Positions 1 through 8,464 of a stretch of 26,256 nt of DNA are shown one piece after another; within the stretch, counting starts at the first letter, position 1; each line of letters begins with the position of its first letter. The notes beneath the pieces are model-generated. The model had not been told where the DNA came from. It saw nothing but the letters and a program-made list of their open reading frames with translations, and did not search any database. Source of the stretch: JBCDCE01 sp039182515 (lineage in GTDB: Bacteria; Pseudomonadota; Alphaproteobacteria; Rhodobacterales; Rhodobacteraceae); the NCBI GenBank assembly GCA_039182515.1, contig JBCDCE010000057.1, forward strand, positions 1-26,256. Reading direction: 5' to 3'. A program made the position numbers and the translations under genes.

Positions 1-522
1 CAAGCTGCTGGGCTTTATCCCTGGCGCACGATCGGGGGTAATATCCGCCTCCCACTTGAGATCATGGGATTTTCGAAAGCGGAACAGGCAGACCGCGTGG
101 CGCGGGTGCTTGAACTCGTGGATCTCGCGGGCTTTGACAAGAAATACCCCTGGCAACTTTCGGGCGGCATGCAACAACGTGCCTCTATTGCCCGCGCTTT
201 GGCTTTTGATGCAGACATTCTGCTCATGGACGAGCCTTTCGGCGCGCTAGACGAGATAGTCCGCGATCATCTCAACGAACAACTCCTTGCGCTTTGGGCC
301 CGCACCGAAAAAACAATCGCTTTTGTCACGCATTCGATCCCTGAGGCTGTGTATCTCTCGACAAAGATCGTGGTGATGAGCCCGCGTCCTGGCCGGATTT
401 CTGACGTCATCGAGAGCCCCCTGCCCAAAGAGCGTCCGCTTGAGATCCGCGACAGTGCGGCTTTTATTGAGATCGCGAACCGTGTGCGTGATGGGCTTCG
501 CGCAGGTCATATTGATGACTAG
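1..522 (+). CDS. ABC importer ATPase, NitT/TauT family (5' end missing)
   Basis: Cytoplasmic ATP-hydrolysing subunit of an ABC importer, cut by the window edge: the reading frame is open from base 1, so the N-terminus and Walker A lie outside. The visible part begins with the Q-loop region (LYPWRTIGGNIRLPLE), as in SsuB/TauB/NrtD-type ATPases. The signature LSGGMQQRASIARAL starts near base 157. Walker B and D-loop ILLMDEPFGALDE lie near 217-255, and the switch histidine is in FVTHSIPEAVYLS. The TAG stop at 520-522 overlaps the ATG of the first permease by 8 bases, which implies translational coupling in one operon. Family knowledge links such ATPases to import of taurine, sulfonates, nitrate, thiamine precursors or pyrimidine-type compounds. 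The binding protein downstream is ThiY-like, which favours a small heterocycle, but the substrate is not shown by the sequence. Confidence 0.93.
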   Translation, partial: QAAGLYPWRTIGGNIRLPLEIMGFSKAEQADRVARVLELVDLAGFDKKYPWQLSGGMQQRASIARALAFDADILLMDEPFGALDEIVRDHLNEQLLALWARTEKTIAFVTHSIPEAVYLSTKIVVMSPRPGRISDVIESPLPKERPLEIRDSAAFIEIANRVRDGLRAGHIDD

Positions 523-1456
523 ACTCTCCAACATCCTGCCTGCGCTGGTTGTCACGGCGTTAATCCTAGCGCTTTGGACGCTTGCCGTCATTCCGATGAA
601 CGCTCATCTGACCGCAGATCAAGCTCAACGCGATGGCATGGTGCTGACGCCTGCAACACCTGCGGGCCGCCAAGAGGTCACCGGATTGAGGCTTGCTCTG
701 CAAAATCCGGGTATCGTACCTTTAGCGTATGGCCTCAAACGGCCCCGTCTGCCGTCTCCGAGCCAAGTGGCATCTGAACTTTACGAGAGTATTTTCGCCA
801 AGAAAATTACCTCAAAACGCAGCCTCGTTTACCATGGCTGGGTCACACTTTCGTCCACCCTTTTGGGCTTCGGCTTGGGAACATCATTAGGCGTCCTGCT
901 GGCTGTGGGCATCGTCTACAGTCCAACGATGGACAAATCGGTCATGCCTTGGGCGGTTGCGTCGCAAACCATTCCGATCCTCGCGCTTGCACCTATGATC
1001 ATCGTTGTCTTGGGCGCAATTGGCATCCAAGGGCTTCTCCCAAAATCGATTATTTCGGCCTATCTTAGCTTTTTTCCGGTGGTCGTCGGCATGGTCAAAG
1101 GCCTGCGCAGCCCAGATCCAATGCAACTCGATTTGCTACGCACCTACCATGCGAACCCAGCCCAAGGTTTTTGGAAACTGCGGCTTCCTGCTTCTGTTCC
1201 CTATCTCTTTGCTTCACTCAAAATTGGCATCTCTGCAGCGCTTGTGGGCGCAATTGTTGGCGAACTGCCCACAGGCGCGCGCGCAGGTTTTGGCGCACGG
1301 ATGCTCGTGGGAGACCAATACGGCCAGCCGATCCTCACCTGGGCTGCGTTGATTGCAGCGGCGATCACGGCGGCCTGTCTTGTTGCGATCCTGTCTTTGC
1401 TTGAGCGGCAAACCCTCAAAGGCATGGGGTTTTCACAAGGAGGACGCAGCGCATGA
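515..1456 (+). CDS. ABC importer permease 1 (NitT/TauT family, BPD_transp_1)
   Basis: Inner-membrane channel subunit of the importer, 313 residues from the ATG at 515. The frame stays open upstream to an ATG at 440, but that start would lie deep inside the ATPase gene. The ATG at 515 gives a short overlap with the ATPase stop, typical of these operons. A first membrane segment (about residues 8-27) is followed by roughly 55 polar residues before the usual LPSPSQV entry motif. The multi-membrane core follows. The EAA loop that docks on the ATPase is visible as DLLRTYHANPAQGFWKLRLP. The TGA stop overlaps the ATG of the second permease (ATGA, 1453-1456). The long stretch after the first helix is longer than in SsuC/TauC proteins and probably lies in the periplasm. 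With permease 2 it would form a heterodimeric channel. Confidence 0.9.
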   Translation: MTRLSNILPALVVTALILALWTLAVIPMNAHLTADQAQRDGMVLTPATPAGRQEVTGLRLALQNPGIVPLAYGLKRPRLPSPSQVASELYESIFAKKITSKRSLVYHGWVTLSSTLLGFGLGTSLGVLLAVGIVYSPTMDKSVMPWAVASQTIPILALAPMIIVVLGAIGIQGLLPKSIISAYLSFFPVVVGMVKGLRSPDPMQLDLLRTYHANPAQGFWKLRLPASVPYLFASLKIGISAALVGAIVGELPTGARAGFGARMLVGDQYGQPILTWAALIAAAITAACLVAILSLLERQTLKGMGFSQGGRSA

Positions 1457-2295
1457 CGCCCTATCTCCTTGCAGCAGTGATCTGGGCCTTGGGTTGGGGT
1501 CTCAACGTCAAACTTGCCCATAGCTCGGTGTCTGAAACACGCTCAGTGCGTCTCGCGATCCCTGCGATCTTTGGACTCACGATCTTGGCCATGTGGGAAG
1601 TTTTGGTAAACATGTTAGGCATCAGCGGTGTGATCCTGCCCGCTCCCTCTGACGTGGCTATTCGCTTTGCAAGCTCGCTCAAAATACTCTGGGTCGACTT
1701 TCAGCAGACCATTCTGAAAGGCGCCCTCACAGGGTACGTCATTGGCGCGCTCTCCGCTTTTGCAATCGCAATCCTAGCAGACCGATCTCCCTTTTGGACA
1801 AAGGGCATCCAACCCGTTGGGGCCTTCATGGCAGCGCTGCCCATTGTGGGGACAGCGCCTATTTTTGTGAAGTGGCTTGGCAGCGACTGGCAGTCTAAGG
1901 CGGCGGTAGTGGCCGTGATGGTGTTCTTTCCCATCCTGGTCAACACCGTGGCGGGCCTGAAAGACACAAGCCAAATGCAGCGCGATTTGATGCGCACATA
2001 TGGCGCAGGCTATTGGCCGACCCTTTTCAAACTGCGTCTGCCGGCCGCCATGCCTTTTGTGTTCAACGGATTGAAAGTTGCCACGACACTTGCGCTTATC
2101 GGTGCCATTGTTGCTGAATTTTTTGGCTCTCCAACGATTGGCATGGGCTTTCGCATCTCCACATCCGTCGGCCAGCTGGCCATGGATATGGTTTGGGTGG
2201 AGATTCTCGTAGCGGCGCTGGCAGGCTCTGCATTTTATGGTTTGATGGCTTTTATCGAAGGGCGGGTGACCTTTTGGCACCCATCGATGCGTTAG
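1453..2295 (+). CDS. ABC importer permease 2 (NitT/TauT family, BPD_transp_1)
   Basis: Second inner-membrane permease of the importer, 280 residues, starting inside the stop codon of permease 1 (ATGA overlap). Two N-terminal hydrophobic stretches (about residues 3-18 and 35-55) precede the LPAPSDVAIRF entry motif. The EAA loop reads DLMRTYGAGYWPTLFKLRLP, followed by a conserved hydrophobic segment ending in GAIVAEFFG. Its similarity to permease 1 suggests an old duplication and a heterodimeric channel. Separate permeases for one ATPase are seen in ThiX/RibXY-like and pyrimidine-linked members of this family, whereas classical Ssu/Tau systems use one permease gene. The gap to the binding-protein gene is 60 bp and holds a small hairpin. 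Confidence 0.9.
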   Translation: MTPYLLAAVIWALGWGLNVKLAHSSVSETRSVRLAIPAIFGLTILAMWEVLVNMLGISGVILPAPSDVAIRFASSLKILWVDFQQTILKGALTGYVIGALSAFAIAILADRSPFWTKGIQPVGAFMAALPIVGTAPIFVKWLGSDWQSKAAVVAVMVFFPILVNTVAGLKDTSQMQRDLMRTYGAGYWPTLFKLRLPAAMPFVFNGLKVATTLALIGAIVAEFFGSPTIGMGFRISTSVGQLAMDMVWVEILVAALAGSAFYGLMAFIEGRVTFWHPSMR

Positions 2296-2314
2296 AAAGG
2301 CGCAAAAAACTGGG

Positions 2315-2328
2315 GGGCAGTTCTGCCC
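2315..2328 (+). repeat. Small intercistronic hairpin before the binding-protein gene
   Basis: GGGCAG-TT-CTGCCC is a perfect 6-bp inverted repeat between permease 2 and the binding-protein gene. The following bases are CAAAAC, not a T-run, so it is unlikely to be a terminator. It could stabilise the 5' end of a processed mRNA that encodes the abundantly needed binding protein. The role is inferred from position only. Confidence 0.45.
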
Positions 2329-2355
2329 AAAACGACTGACAAGGAGTGTAGGATT

Positions 2356-3348
2356 ATGAAAAAATTTCTAATGGCGGCGGCATTGGCTACAAGTATGGGG
2401 ACAACCGCAATCGCAGGTGGCCACGCCAATACAGTGACCTTGCAATTGCAATGGGTGACCCAAGCACAATTCGCGGGCTACTACGTTGCCCTCGACAAAG
2501 GCTTTTACGAAGAAGAAGGCCTCGATGTCACCATCCTGCCAGGCGGACCTGACATCGCCCCTCCTCAAGTCCTCGCAGGTGGTGGCGCGGACGTTATGCT
2601 CAATTGGATGCCTTCCGCATTGGCTGCGCGCGAAAAAGGCCTGCCGGTTGTGAACATTGCACAACCGTTCAAATCATCAGGGCTGATGCTCACATGCTGG
2701 AAAGACACGGGCATCACCTCTGTGCAAGACTTCAAAGGCAAGACCATTGGGGTTTGGTTCTTTGGCAATGAATACCCGTTCCTCAGCTGGATGTCGCAAG
2801 CAGGAATCCCGACCGATGGTGGTGACGACGGCGTGACGGTTCTCAAACAGGGGTTCAACGTGGATCCCCTTCTGCAGCGCCAAGCCGATTGCATTTCCAC
2901 AATGACCTACAACGAGTTTGGCCAAGTGTTGGATGCCGGGGTCTCTGAGGACGAATTGGTGACGTTCAAATACGAAGACCAAGGTGTTGCCACTCTCGAA
3001 GATGGCATCTATGCGCTCGAGGAAAACCTGGCTGATCCTGTCTTCAAAGACAAAATGGTACGTTTCGTGCGCGCCTCAATGAAAGGCTGGGCCTATGCAG
3101 GCGCTAACCCTGAAGAAGCCGCTGGGATCGTGCTCGACAACGATGAAACCGGCGCACAAACAGAAGCGCACCAGATCCGCATGATGGGTGAAATTGCCAA
3201 GCTCACAGCCGGGTCAGACGGGTCGCTTGATGAGGCGGACTACAAGCGCACCGTTGCTACGCTGCTAGCAGGTGGATCGGATCCGGTGATTTCCAAAGAG
3301 CCTACCGGTGCTTGGACAAGCGAGATCACAGACGCCGCTTTGAACTAA
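2356..3348 (+). CDS. Periplasmic substrate-binding protein, ThiY/NMT1-like
   Basis: Solute receptor of the upstream ABC importer, 330 residues. A Sec signal peptide is clear: basic MKKF, a hydrophobic core, and likely cleavage near AIA-GG (about residues 20-22). The mature protein opens with TVTLQLQWVTQAQFAGYYVA and then DKGFYEEEGLDVTI, the hallmark of NMT1/THI5-like binding proteins (ThiY, SsuA relatives). The ATG at 2356 follows an AAGGAG ribosome site at 2340-2345. The gene is last in the operon and is followed by a hairpin terminator. Family members bind thiamine pyrimidine precursors, riboflavin, pyrimidines or sulfonates; the ThiY-like start favours a pyrimidine-type ligand, but this is inference. 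Genes upstream of the window would decide. Confidence 0.9.
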   Translation: MKKFLMAAALATSMGTTAIAGGHANTVTLQLQWVTQAQFAGYYVALDKGFYEEEGLDVTILPGGPDIAPPQVLAGGGADVMLNWMPSALAAREKGLPVVNIAQPFKSSGLMLTCWKDTGITSVQDFKGKTIGVWFFGNEYPFLSWMSQAGIPTDGGDDGVTVLKQGFNVDPLLQRQADCISTMTYNEFGQVLDAGVSEDELVTFKYEDQGVATLEDGIYALEENLADPVFKDKMVRFVRASMKGWAYAGANPEEAAGIVLDNDETGAQTEAHQIRMMGEIAKLTAGSDGSLDEADYKRTVATLLAGGSDPVISKEPTGAWTSEITDAALN

Positions 3349-3355
3349 ATCCAGA

Positions 3356-3390
3356 GCGCCTCGGACAAATGTCCGGGGCGCATTCTTGTC
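3356..3390 (+). terminator. Rho-independent terminator after the ABC importer operon
   Basis: Arms at 3356-3367 (GCGCCTCGGACA) and 3370-3381 (TGTCCGGGGCGC) pair over 12 positions with one G-T wobble and a 2-base spacer. They lie 7 bp after the binding-protein stop. The tail ATTCTTGTCT is T-rich but broken, so efficiency is uncertain. Confidence 0.75.
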
Positions 3391-3546
3391 TCGAATAGAC
3401 ACAAAATTTACAAAGCCAAGCGCCCAAAACGCGGCGACTAAAAATTTTTGTTGCAAATCAGCTCTGTAGAAAACACTATTCACCCGCTCTTGAGGCGTGA
3501 CTTAAGCCGCTTGCGCGCTTTTATTCGGTTTCGCAGAGTTGACTTC

Positions 3547-5316
3547 ATGCGCAATGCCAAAGCCCTTCTTCGGCTGTTTCGCGAATTTGGAGACCTTCGC
3601 TGGATTGCTCCATTGTTGATGTTTTTGGGCCTCGTGGTTGCGGTTTTGGAAGGGGCGAGCCTGTACCTTTTGGCCCCCATCTTTGAAACCGTTCTTTCCA
3701 ACAACAACCAACCCGGCTCTATCCTACCGCCTTTCCTTACCGGCCTGACGGATTTCTTCCCAGAAGATCAGCGCCTAAGCTATTTGATCGGCACGGTCAT
3801 TAGCCTAATCGTTTTGAAAAACCTTGCTCAATACGCGGATGCGCTTGCTTGGACGGTCTATGATGCCAAAGTCAACAAGCGGATCCAACACAAGCTTTTT
3901 GACCGCTTGATGTCTAACGATGCGAGAGACAAAGCCGTCACGCCAGGCCAGGCCATCAACCTGTTTGAAAACCAGTCTTGGCGTGCTGTAGACGCGCTTT
4001 TAGCGCTTACGACAGGCATCGGGGAACTCTTTGCGGTACTCTTTTTCGTTGTCCTGTTGTTTCTACTGTCGTGGGAAATGAGCCTGGTCATTCTCGTCAC
4101 CGCGCTTGTGCTCTTTGCTATGATCACAATCTTGACGCGGCGCGTCGAAACACTCGGGCAAGAGGTTGTAGAAACTCAAGAAAAAGTCTCCATCAAGCTT
4201 TGGGACATCCTAACTGGGCTCAAAACGATCCGCATTTTTGGCGGAGAGCAACTGGAAACTAAAGGCTTTAACCGCGCAATTGACGACACGGTCAGCGCTG
4301 GCGTGCGTCAAGAAAAGCTCTCGGCTGCAGTGGAGCCTTTGATCGAAATTGTTGCAGCTTTGCTCATCGGCCTTTTATGCCTCGTCATGCTTGGCCGCGA
4401 TGTCGCCACCTTACCAGTCTTTGTGAGCTATATTGTCTTACTGCGCCGCCTCGTCCCACGCATACAGAATCTCATCGGGATCCAGGTCACACTCTCAGGT
4501 GAAATCGCCTCTGTGCATAAGATAGTGCCTTGGCTGGTGCCCCCAGCAAACCGAGCTCCTGCTTCCGCCAATCTCTCTTTTGATGATCTCGAGACGGACC
4601 TAACACTTTCGGATCTAAGGTTTCGCTATGCTCCAAGTGAAGACCTCGCTTTGATCGACGTTTCCCTGACAGTGCCAAAAGGCAAGATAACGGGAATTGC
4701 TGGGCCGTCAGGCGCGGGAAAATCGACGCTTGTTGATCTTCTGTGCCGCATTGCGACGCCAGAAGCGGGCGACATCAAAGTGAACGGTCACTCGATCCAT
4801 GATCTCGCAAGATCGTCCTGGCAAGGGCGCCTAGGCGTCGTTCCACAAGAGGTTCACCTCTTTAACGCAAGTCTCCGAGACAACATCGCCTATGGCCTTG
4901 AGGGTGTTACAAATGTGGAAGTAACAGACGCCGCCAAGGCTGCAAATGCGCATGATTTCATTAAAGAGCATCCGGAGGGTTATTCGCGCATCTTAAGCGA
5001 AGGTGGCTCAGATCTTTCGGGCGGACAAAGGCAGCGTATTGCTTTGGCGCGTGCACTCCTGCGCAAACCGAGCCTTTTGATTTTGGACGAAGCCACAAGT
5101 GCGCTTGACCCTTTGGCTGAAACGCTTGTGAAAGAGGCCGTTGCTGCGCGCCCTGAAGGATCCACTGTCATTGTAATTGCGCATCGCGCAAGCACGCTCG
5201 AAATGGCAGATCACATCGTGGTTTTGGACAAAGGTCGTGTTGTGCAGTCGGGTTCTAAAGCAGAACTTGCTACGGCCCCTGGCCTCTTTCAAACGATGTT
5301 TCCAATTGTGAGATAA
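3547..5316 (+). CDS. ABC exporter, fused membrane and ATPase domains (MsbA-like half-transporter)
   Basis: Homodimeric-type ABC exporter, 589 residues from the ATG at 3547. The frame is open back to a TTG at 3448, but those extra 33 residues are basic and unlike the family, so the ATG is preferred, although its ribosome site is weak. The transmembrane domain covers about residues 15-310. The ATPase domain has Walker A GPSGAGKST near residue 386, Q-loop VPQEVHLF, signature LSGGQRQRIALARALL near 490, Walker B LLILDEATSALD near 510 and the H-loop in VIAHR near 544. It converges tail to tail, 6 bp apart, with the glycosyltransferase fusion gene. With two glycosyltransferase genes next to it, the likely cargo is a lipid-linked sugar or glycolipid crossing the inner membrane. 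Peptide or drug export cannot be excluded. Confidence 0.88.
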   Translation: MRNAKALLRLFREFGDLRWIAPLLMFLGLVVAVLEGASLYLLAPIFETVLSNNNQPGSILPPFLTGLTDFFPEDQRLSYLIGTVISLIVLKNLAQYADALAWTVYDAKVNKRIQHKLFDRLMSNDARDKAVTPGQAINLFENQSWRAVDALLALTTGIGELFAVLFFVVLLFLLSWEMSLVILVTALVLFAMITILTRRVETLGQEVVETQEKVSIKLWDILTGLKTIRIFGGEQLETKGFNRAIDDTVSAGVRQEKLSAAVEPLIEIVAALLIGLLCLVMLGRDVATLPVFVSYIVLLRRLVPRIQNLIGIQVTLSGEIASVHKIVPWLVPPANRAPASANLSFDDLETDLTLSDLRFRYAPSEDLALIDVSLTVPKGKITGIAGPSGAGKSTLVDLLCRIATPEAGDIKVNGHSIHDLARSSWQGRLGVVPQEVHLFNASLRDNIAYGLEGVTNVEVTDAAKAANAHDFIKEHPEGYSRILSEGGSDLSGGQRQRIALARALLRKPSLLILDEATSALDPLAETLVKEAVAARPEGSTVIVIAHRASTLEMADHIVVLDKGRVVQSGSKAELATAPGLFQTMFPIVR

Positions 5317-5322
5317 ACCTCA

Positions 5323-8300
5323 CTAAAAAAGGTCATAGCGCAGCCTAGTCAACTTTTCCGAAACCGCGAGGCGCGCATGCCGCAATGCATTTGTGGGCCG
5401 AGGGGTTGGAAGCTTCATCGCGATCTCGATTGGGCCGTCGGTCGGCGCCAATTCGATCCGGCTTGTTTCCATCGGTCTTTCTGCGAGAGCCGCTGGATCG
5501 CCCGCTGTGGTGAGCCCTAGCGTATAACCTTCATCTTCAAAAATCCGACACACCACCTCAGAATAGTCTCCGAAAGGATAGGCCACCGAAGTAACCCGTT
5601 GCCCAATTTGATCTTCGATTGTCTGTTTTGAACGCCGCGCCTCTTGGCGAACCTCTTCAGGATTGAGCATACCCAACAGGGGGTGCGTTGCTGTGTGCGA
5701 GCCAAATTGAACGCCCATGTTTGAGAGCTCTTTGATCTTCTCCCAGGTCATCAAAGGTGCGGGATTGCCGTAGCGCGCATCCCATTGGGCCGTTTTTCCA
5801 ACCAGATCCGAGACCACAAAAACAGTTACCGGAAAACCGTATTTTTGCAGGATAGGAAAGGCCTCGTGGTAGAAATCATCAAAGCCATCATCGAACGTAA
5901 TTGCGAGCGCTTTTCCCGGCATACCGCGCCAACGCGCGCGTTCTGTTTGCCAAGCATCCAGCGTCACACCGTGATAGCCCTGATTTACAAAATACCGAAG
6001 CTGAGCTTCAAACTGTGCGGGTCTCACACGGTATGGCTCTAGCGGAGCAGGCCCTGGCTCCGACGATACGCGGTGGTAGGTCAAAATAGGCAGTTCATCT
6101 GAGACAAGCGTCTTTTTGTGCCAAGCCGCCCCATTCCATTCAATCTGCGAAGACACGTAGTAGGTGAGATCTAGGCTTCGAATAAGATCTTTTGCCGGCG
6201 AAGGGGTCATCGCTGTGTCTGAACTCACCTCTTTGGCTTGCAGCAGTTGGATCCCGTAAATGTCGGACCAAGCCTCCTGCACGAGGGTCAACGCGGGATC
6301 CGCCGCAAAAATCTCTCCGATGCTGCGCGCATCAAACGGATGCTCCCAATCAAAGCCCGTTTCCTTGGGAGCGTTCACAGAAATATTGCCATGCGCCATC
6401 AGGATTAGGCCACCAGGCGCCAAGTGTTTGGCCAGTTTTTGCGCAATCATCTTTAGATCTTTGCGCGACTCAAAGTAGTACAGCACCTCGCTACAGACGA
6501 TGAGATCGAACGTGCCGGGGATTTCACCCTTTTTCAGATCAAGTTGTTGATAGGAAATATTGGTATGGCTTGCACAGGCCTCAGAGGCCCGTTTTAAAGC
6601 GGTATCAGATATGTCTGTTGCCACCAATTCCCCCACCAGGGGCGCCAACATTTGCGTAAAATGGCCCTCTGCACAAGCAAGCTCCAGTGCACGATCAAAG
6701 CTACGTTTGGGCAGCAAGTCTATCGTCTGATCATATTTGGTTTGTTCATAACTGTTGTCATAGTCCCAAGGGTTTTGGTTGGCGAAAACCGTTTCCCAGT
6801 ATTCCGTTCCATAGTCTTCGTCATGGGGCATAAATACCGTGTCATCAGATGCGTGGGTTTTTCCCGATCCAGCCCCTATGACCTTAGGCTCAAGATGAAC
6901 CCCACTCCCATCAGCGACTGTGATAAGCCCGCTTTTCAAAGCGATCCCTGGCCCTGTTTCTAAAGCAAAAGTTTTCAACCTATCGTACTGCGAATGCCGC
7001 TTCATCTGCGCGAGCGACAGACCAAATCCGACAACCTTTCGACGCAAAGCAGCCCCGGCGATTGGCGTCAAAAGAGACAACGCGCTGGCGCCCCCATGTC
7101 GCAGCTTTTGATACACCAATTTCCCGCCGAAGCGCTCAGCCACAGCACGCGCCAAGCGGTTCGCAGAAACACCTCCGTCCCGGACGTCGAGTTGTACCAT
7201 TCCTATTCTCGTCTCGCCGGAAAATACGACACAGGCCAGTTGTTTCAGCCCCTCGGGCACCCTGATTGCCTGAATAGGCTCCTCCAAATCATGGCTGATC
7301 CAAAAGGTTTCACCAAACGCGACGGGTTCATCAAGCCAGGCGTATTGAAAGATCATCAGTTCTAGCGCTTTGAATGTGCGCAGTTCGAGATCAGGTGTCT
7401 CGCTTAACTTGGCCAATTCGGTCAGGAGCGCCTGAACTCTGGGTGTATGCGCGGTCCAGTCGTCTGCCATGTCTCCGGTCGTGTGCGAAATTGCGTCCCA
7501 GATCGTGGCAGCCAAATCGTACGGCTCAAGGGCCGTTTCAAAGCGGCCTGGATAGGCTTGCAAAATCTCCATCCCATCGCCTCCACTGGCGATATTAAGC
7601 GCTGCGGCCCAAATCAGATGTTGAGCTATGCGATCTGCCATGTCGGGCGTTGGAAGCCCATTTTCCCACTTTGGGTCTGGGTTAGGAACACGCGGATCTG
7701 GGCCATTTGCACGCTCAATCACGATCACACCGTCACGCGCCAACCGCTTCGGCATCGAGCGCGACAACGAGCCGGTCCGGATGCGGATGTAGGACAGCAC
7801 TTCCATCACATTTGTGAATTTGGCTTTGGTCCGCGCCAGGCGCATCCAAAGATCCCAGTCTTCACAGGTGCTCAGATCCGTGTCCCAGCCCCCCACTTCC
7901 ATCACAAGGTCACGCCGCACCATGATCCCATGGATCGCAATTGGACAATCGGTGGCATAGACAGGAAACAGAGCGTCAGTGGGTGCCGGCACCCAATGTT
8001 TGCCGAGAGATCCGTCCGAAAGGACGTCTACTGAAATGCAAAAAACACCGTCTAACCCACCGCGCTTGAGGGGCTTATGAAGTGCTTTCAGAAAGTCTTT
8101 GTGAACCCAATCGTCACTGTCGACAAAAGCAACCCATTTGCCTGTTGCCGCCTTGAGCCCGGTATTGCGCGCTGCGCTTGCCCCTGCGTTTGACTGTTCC
8201 AACACACGGATTCGCGCATCGTCCTCTGCCCAATTTTTTGCTATCGCAAGCGTGTCGTCGCTTGAACCGTCATCGACAATAATAAGTTCCCAATTCGTGA

Positions 8301-8388
8301 CGGTCTGCGCGGTAAGGCTTTCAACCGCTTCGTTTAAGTACTTGGCAGCGTTAAAGGCTGGCATAATAATCGAAATATTTACAGACAT
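5323..8388 (-). CDS. Three-domain fusion: GT2 glycosyltransferase, NodS-like methyltransferase, NodB-like polysaccharide deacetylase
   Basis: A 1021-residue protein with three enzyme domains. Residues 1-215 are a GT2 family (GT-A fold) glycosyltransferase: IIMPAFNAAKYL, DDGSSDDT at 39-46, the metal-binding VDSDD at 89-93 and CEDWDLWMRL at 175-184. Residues about 360-430 may be a small accessory domain often seen beside GT2 domains; I do not recognise the rest of 230-510. Residues about 520-720 are a class I SAM-dependent methyltransferase of NodS type: NPWDYDNSYEQTKYD, motif I ALELACAEGHFTQMLA (567-582), VATDIS (589-594) and LIVCSEVLYYF (629-639). Residues about 765-985 are a NodB-homology carbohydrate esterase 4 deacetylase: LTYHRV (769-774), TFDDGF (831-836), SHTATHP (897-903) and AYPFGD (936-941). 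There is no signal peptide, so it probably acts in the cytoplasm on a nucleotide- or lipid-linked sugar. AGGA lies 7 bp before the ATG. Confidence 0.9.
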   Translation of the reverse strand: MSVNISIIMPAFNAAKYLNEAVESLTAQTVTNWELIIVDDGSSDDTLAIAKNWAEDDARIRVLEQSNAGASAARNTGLKAATGKWVAFVDSDDWVHKDFLKALHKPLKRGGLDGVFCISVDVLSDGSLGKHWVPAPTDALFPVYATDCPIAIHGIMVRRDLVMEVGGWDTDLSTCEDWDLWMRLARTKAKFTNVMEVLSYIRIRTGSLSRSMPKRLARDGVIVIERANGPDPRVPNPDPKWENGLPTPDMADRIAQHLIWAAALNIASGGDGMEILQAYPGRFETALEPYDLAATIWDAISHTTGDMADDWTAHTPRVQALLTELAKLSETPDLELRTFKALELMIFQYAWLDEPVAFGETFWISHDLEEPIQAIRVPEGLKQLACVVFSGETRIGMVQLDVRDGGVSANRLARAVAERFGGKLVYQKLRHGGASALSLLTPIAGAALRRKVVGFGLSLAQMKRHSQYDRLKTFALETGPGIALKSGLITVADGSGVHLEPKVIGAGSGKTHASDDTVFMPHDEDYGTEYWETVFANQNPWDYDNSYEQTKYDQTIDLLPKRSFDRALELACAEGHFTQMLAPLVGELVATDISDTALKRASEACASHTNISYQQLDLKKGEIPGTFDLIVCSEVLYYFESRKDLKMIAQKLAKHLAPGGLILMAHGNISVNAPKETGFDWEHPFDARSIGEIFAADPALTLVQEAWSDIYGIQLLQAKEVSSDTAMTPSPAKDLIRSLDLTYYVSSQIEWNGAAWHKKTLVSDELPILTYHRVSSEPGPAPLEPYRVRPAQFEAQLRYFVNQGYHGVTLDAWQTERARWRGMPGKALAITFDDGFDDFYHEAFPILQKYGFPVTVFVVSDLVGKTAQWDARYGNPAPLMTWEKIKELSNMGVQFGSHTATHPLLGMLNPEEVRQEARRSKQTIEDQIGQRVTSVAYPFGDYSEVVCRIFEDEGYTLGLTTAGDPAALAERPMETSRIELAPTDGPIEIAMKLPTPRPTNALRHARLAVSEKLTRLRYDLF

Positions 8389-8464
8389 TTGAACATCCTA
8401 AATAAGGATAAGAGGTAGTTCCGAGAAGTTTTTTTTAAATTGCAGCTTTTCTTTAAACTCTAAT

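Noticed and set aside
440..514. Upstream in-frame start for ABC permease 1 at ATG 440
   Set aside because: It would overlap the ATPase gene by 83 bases and add a basic, non-family sequence; ATG 515 gives the usual short coupling overlap.
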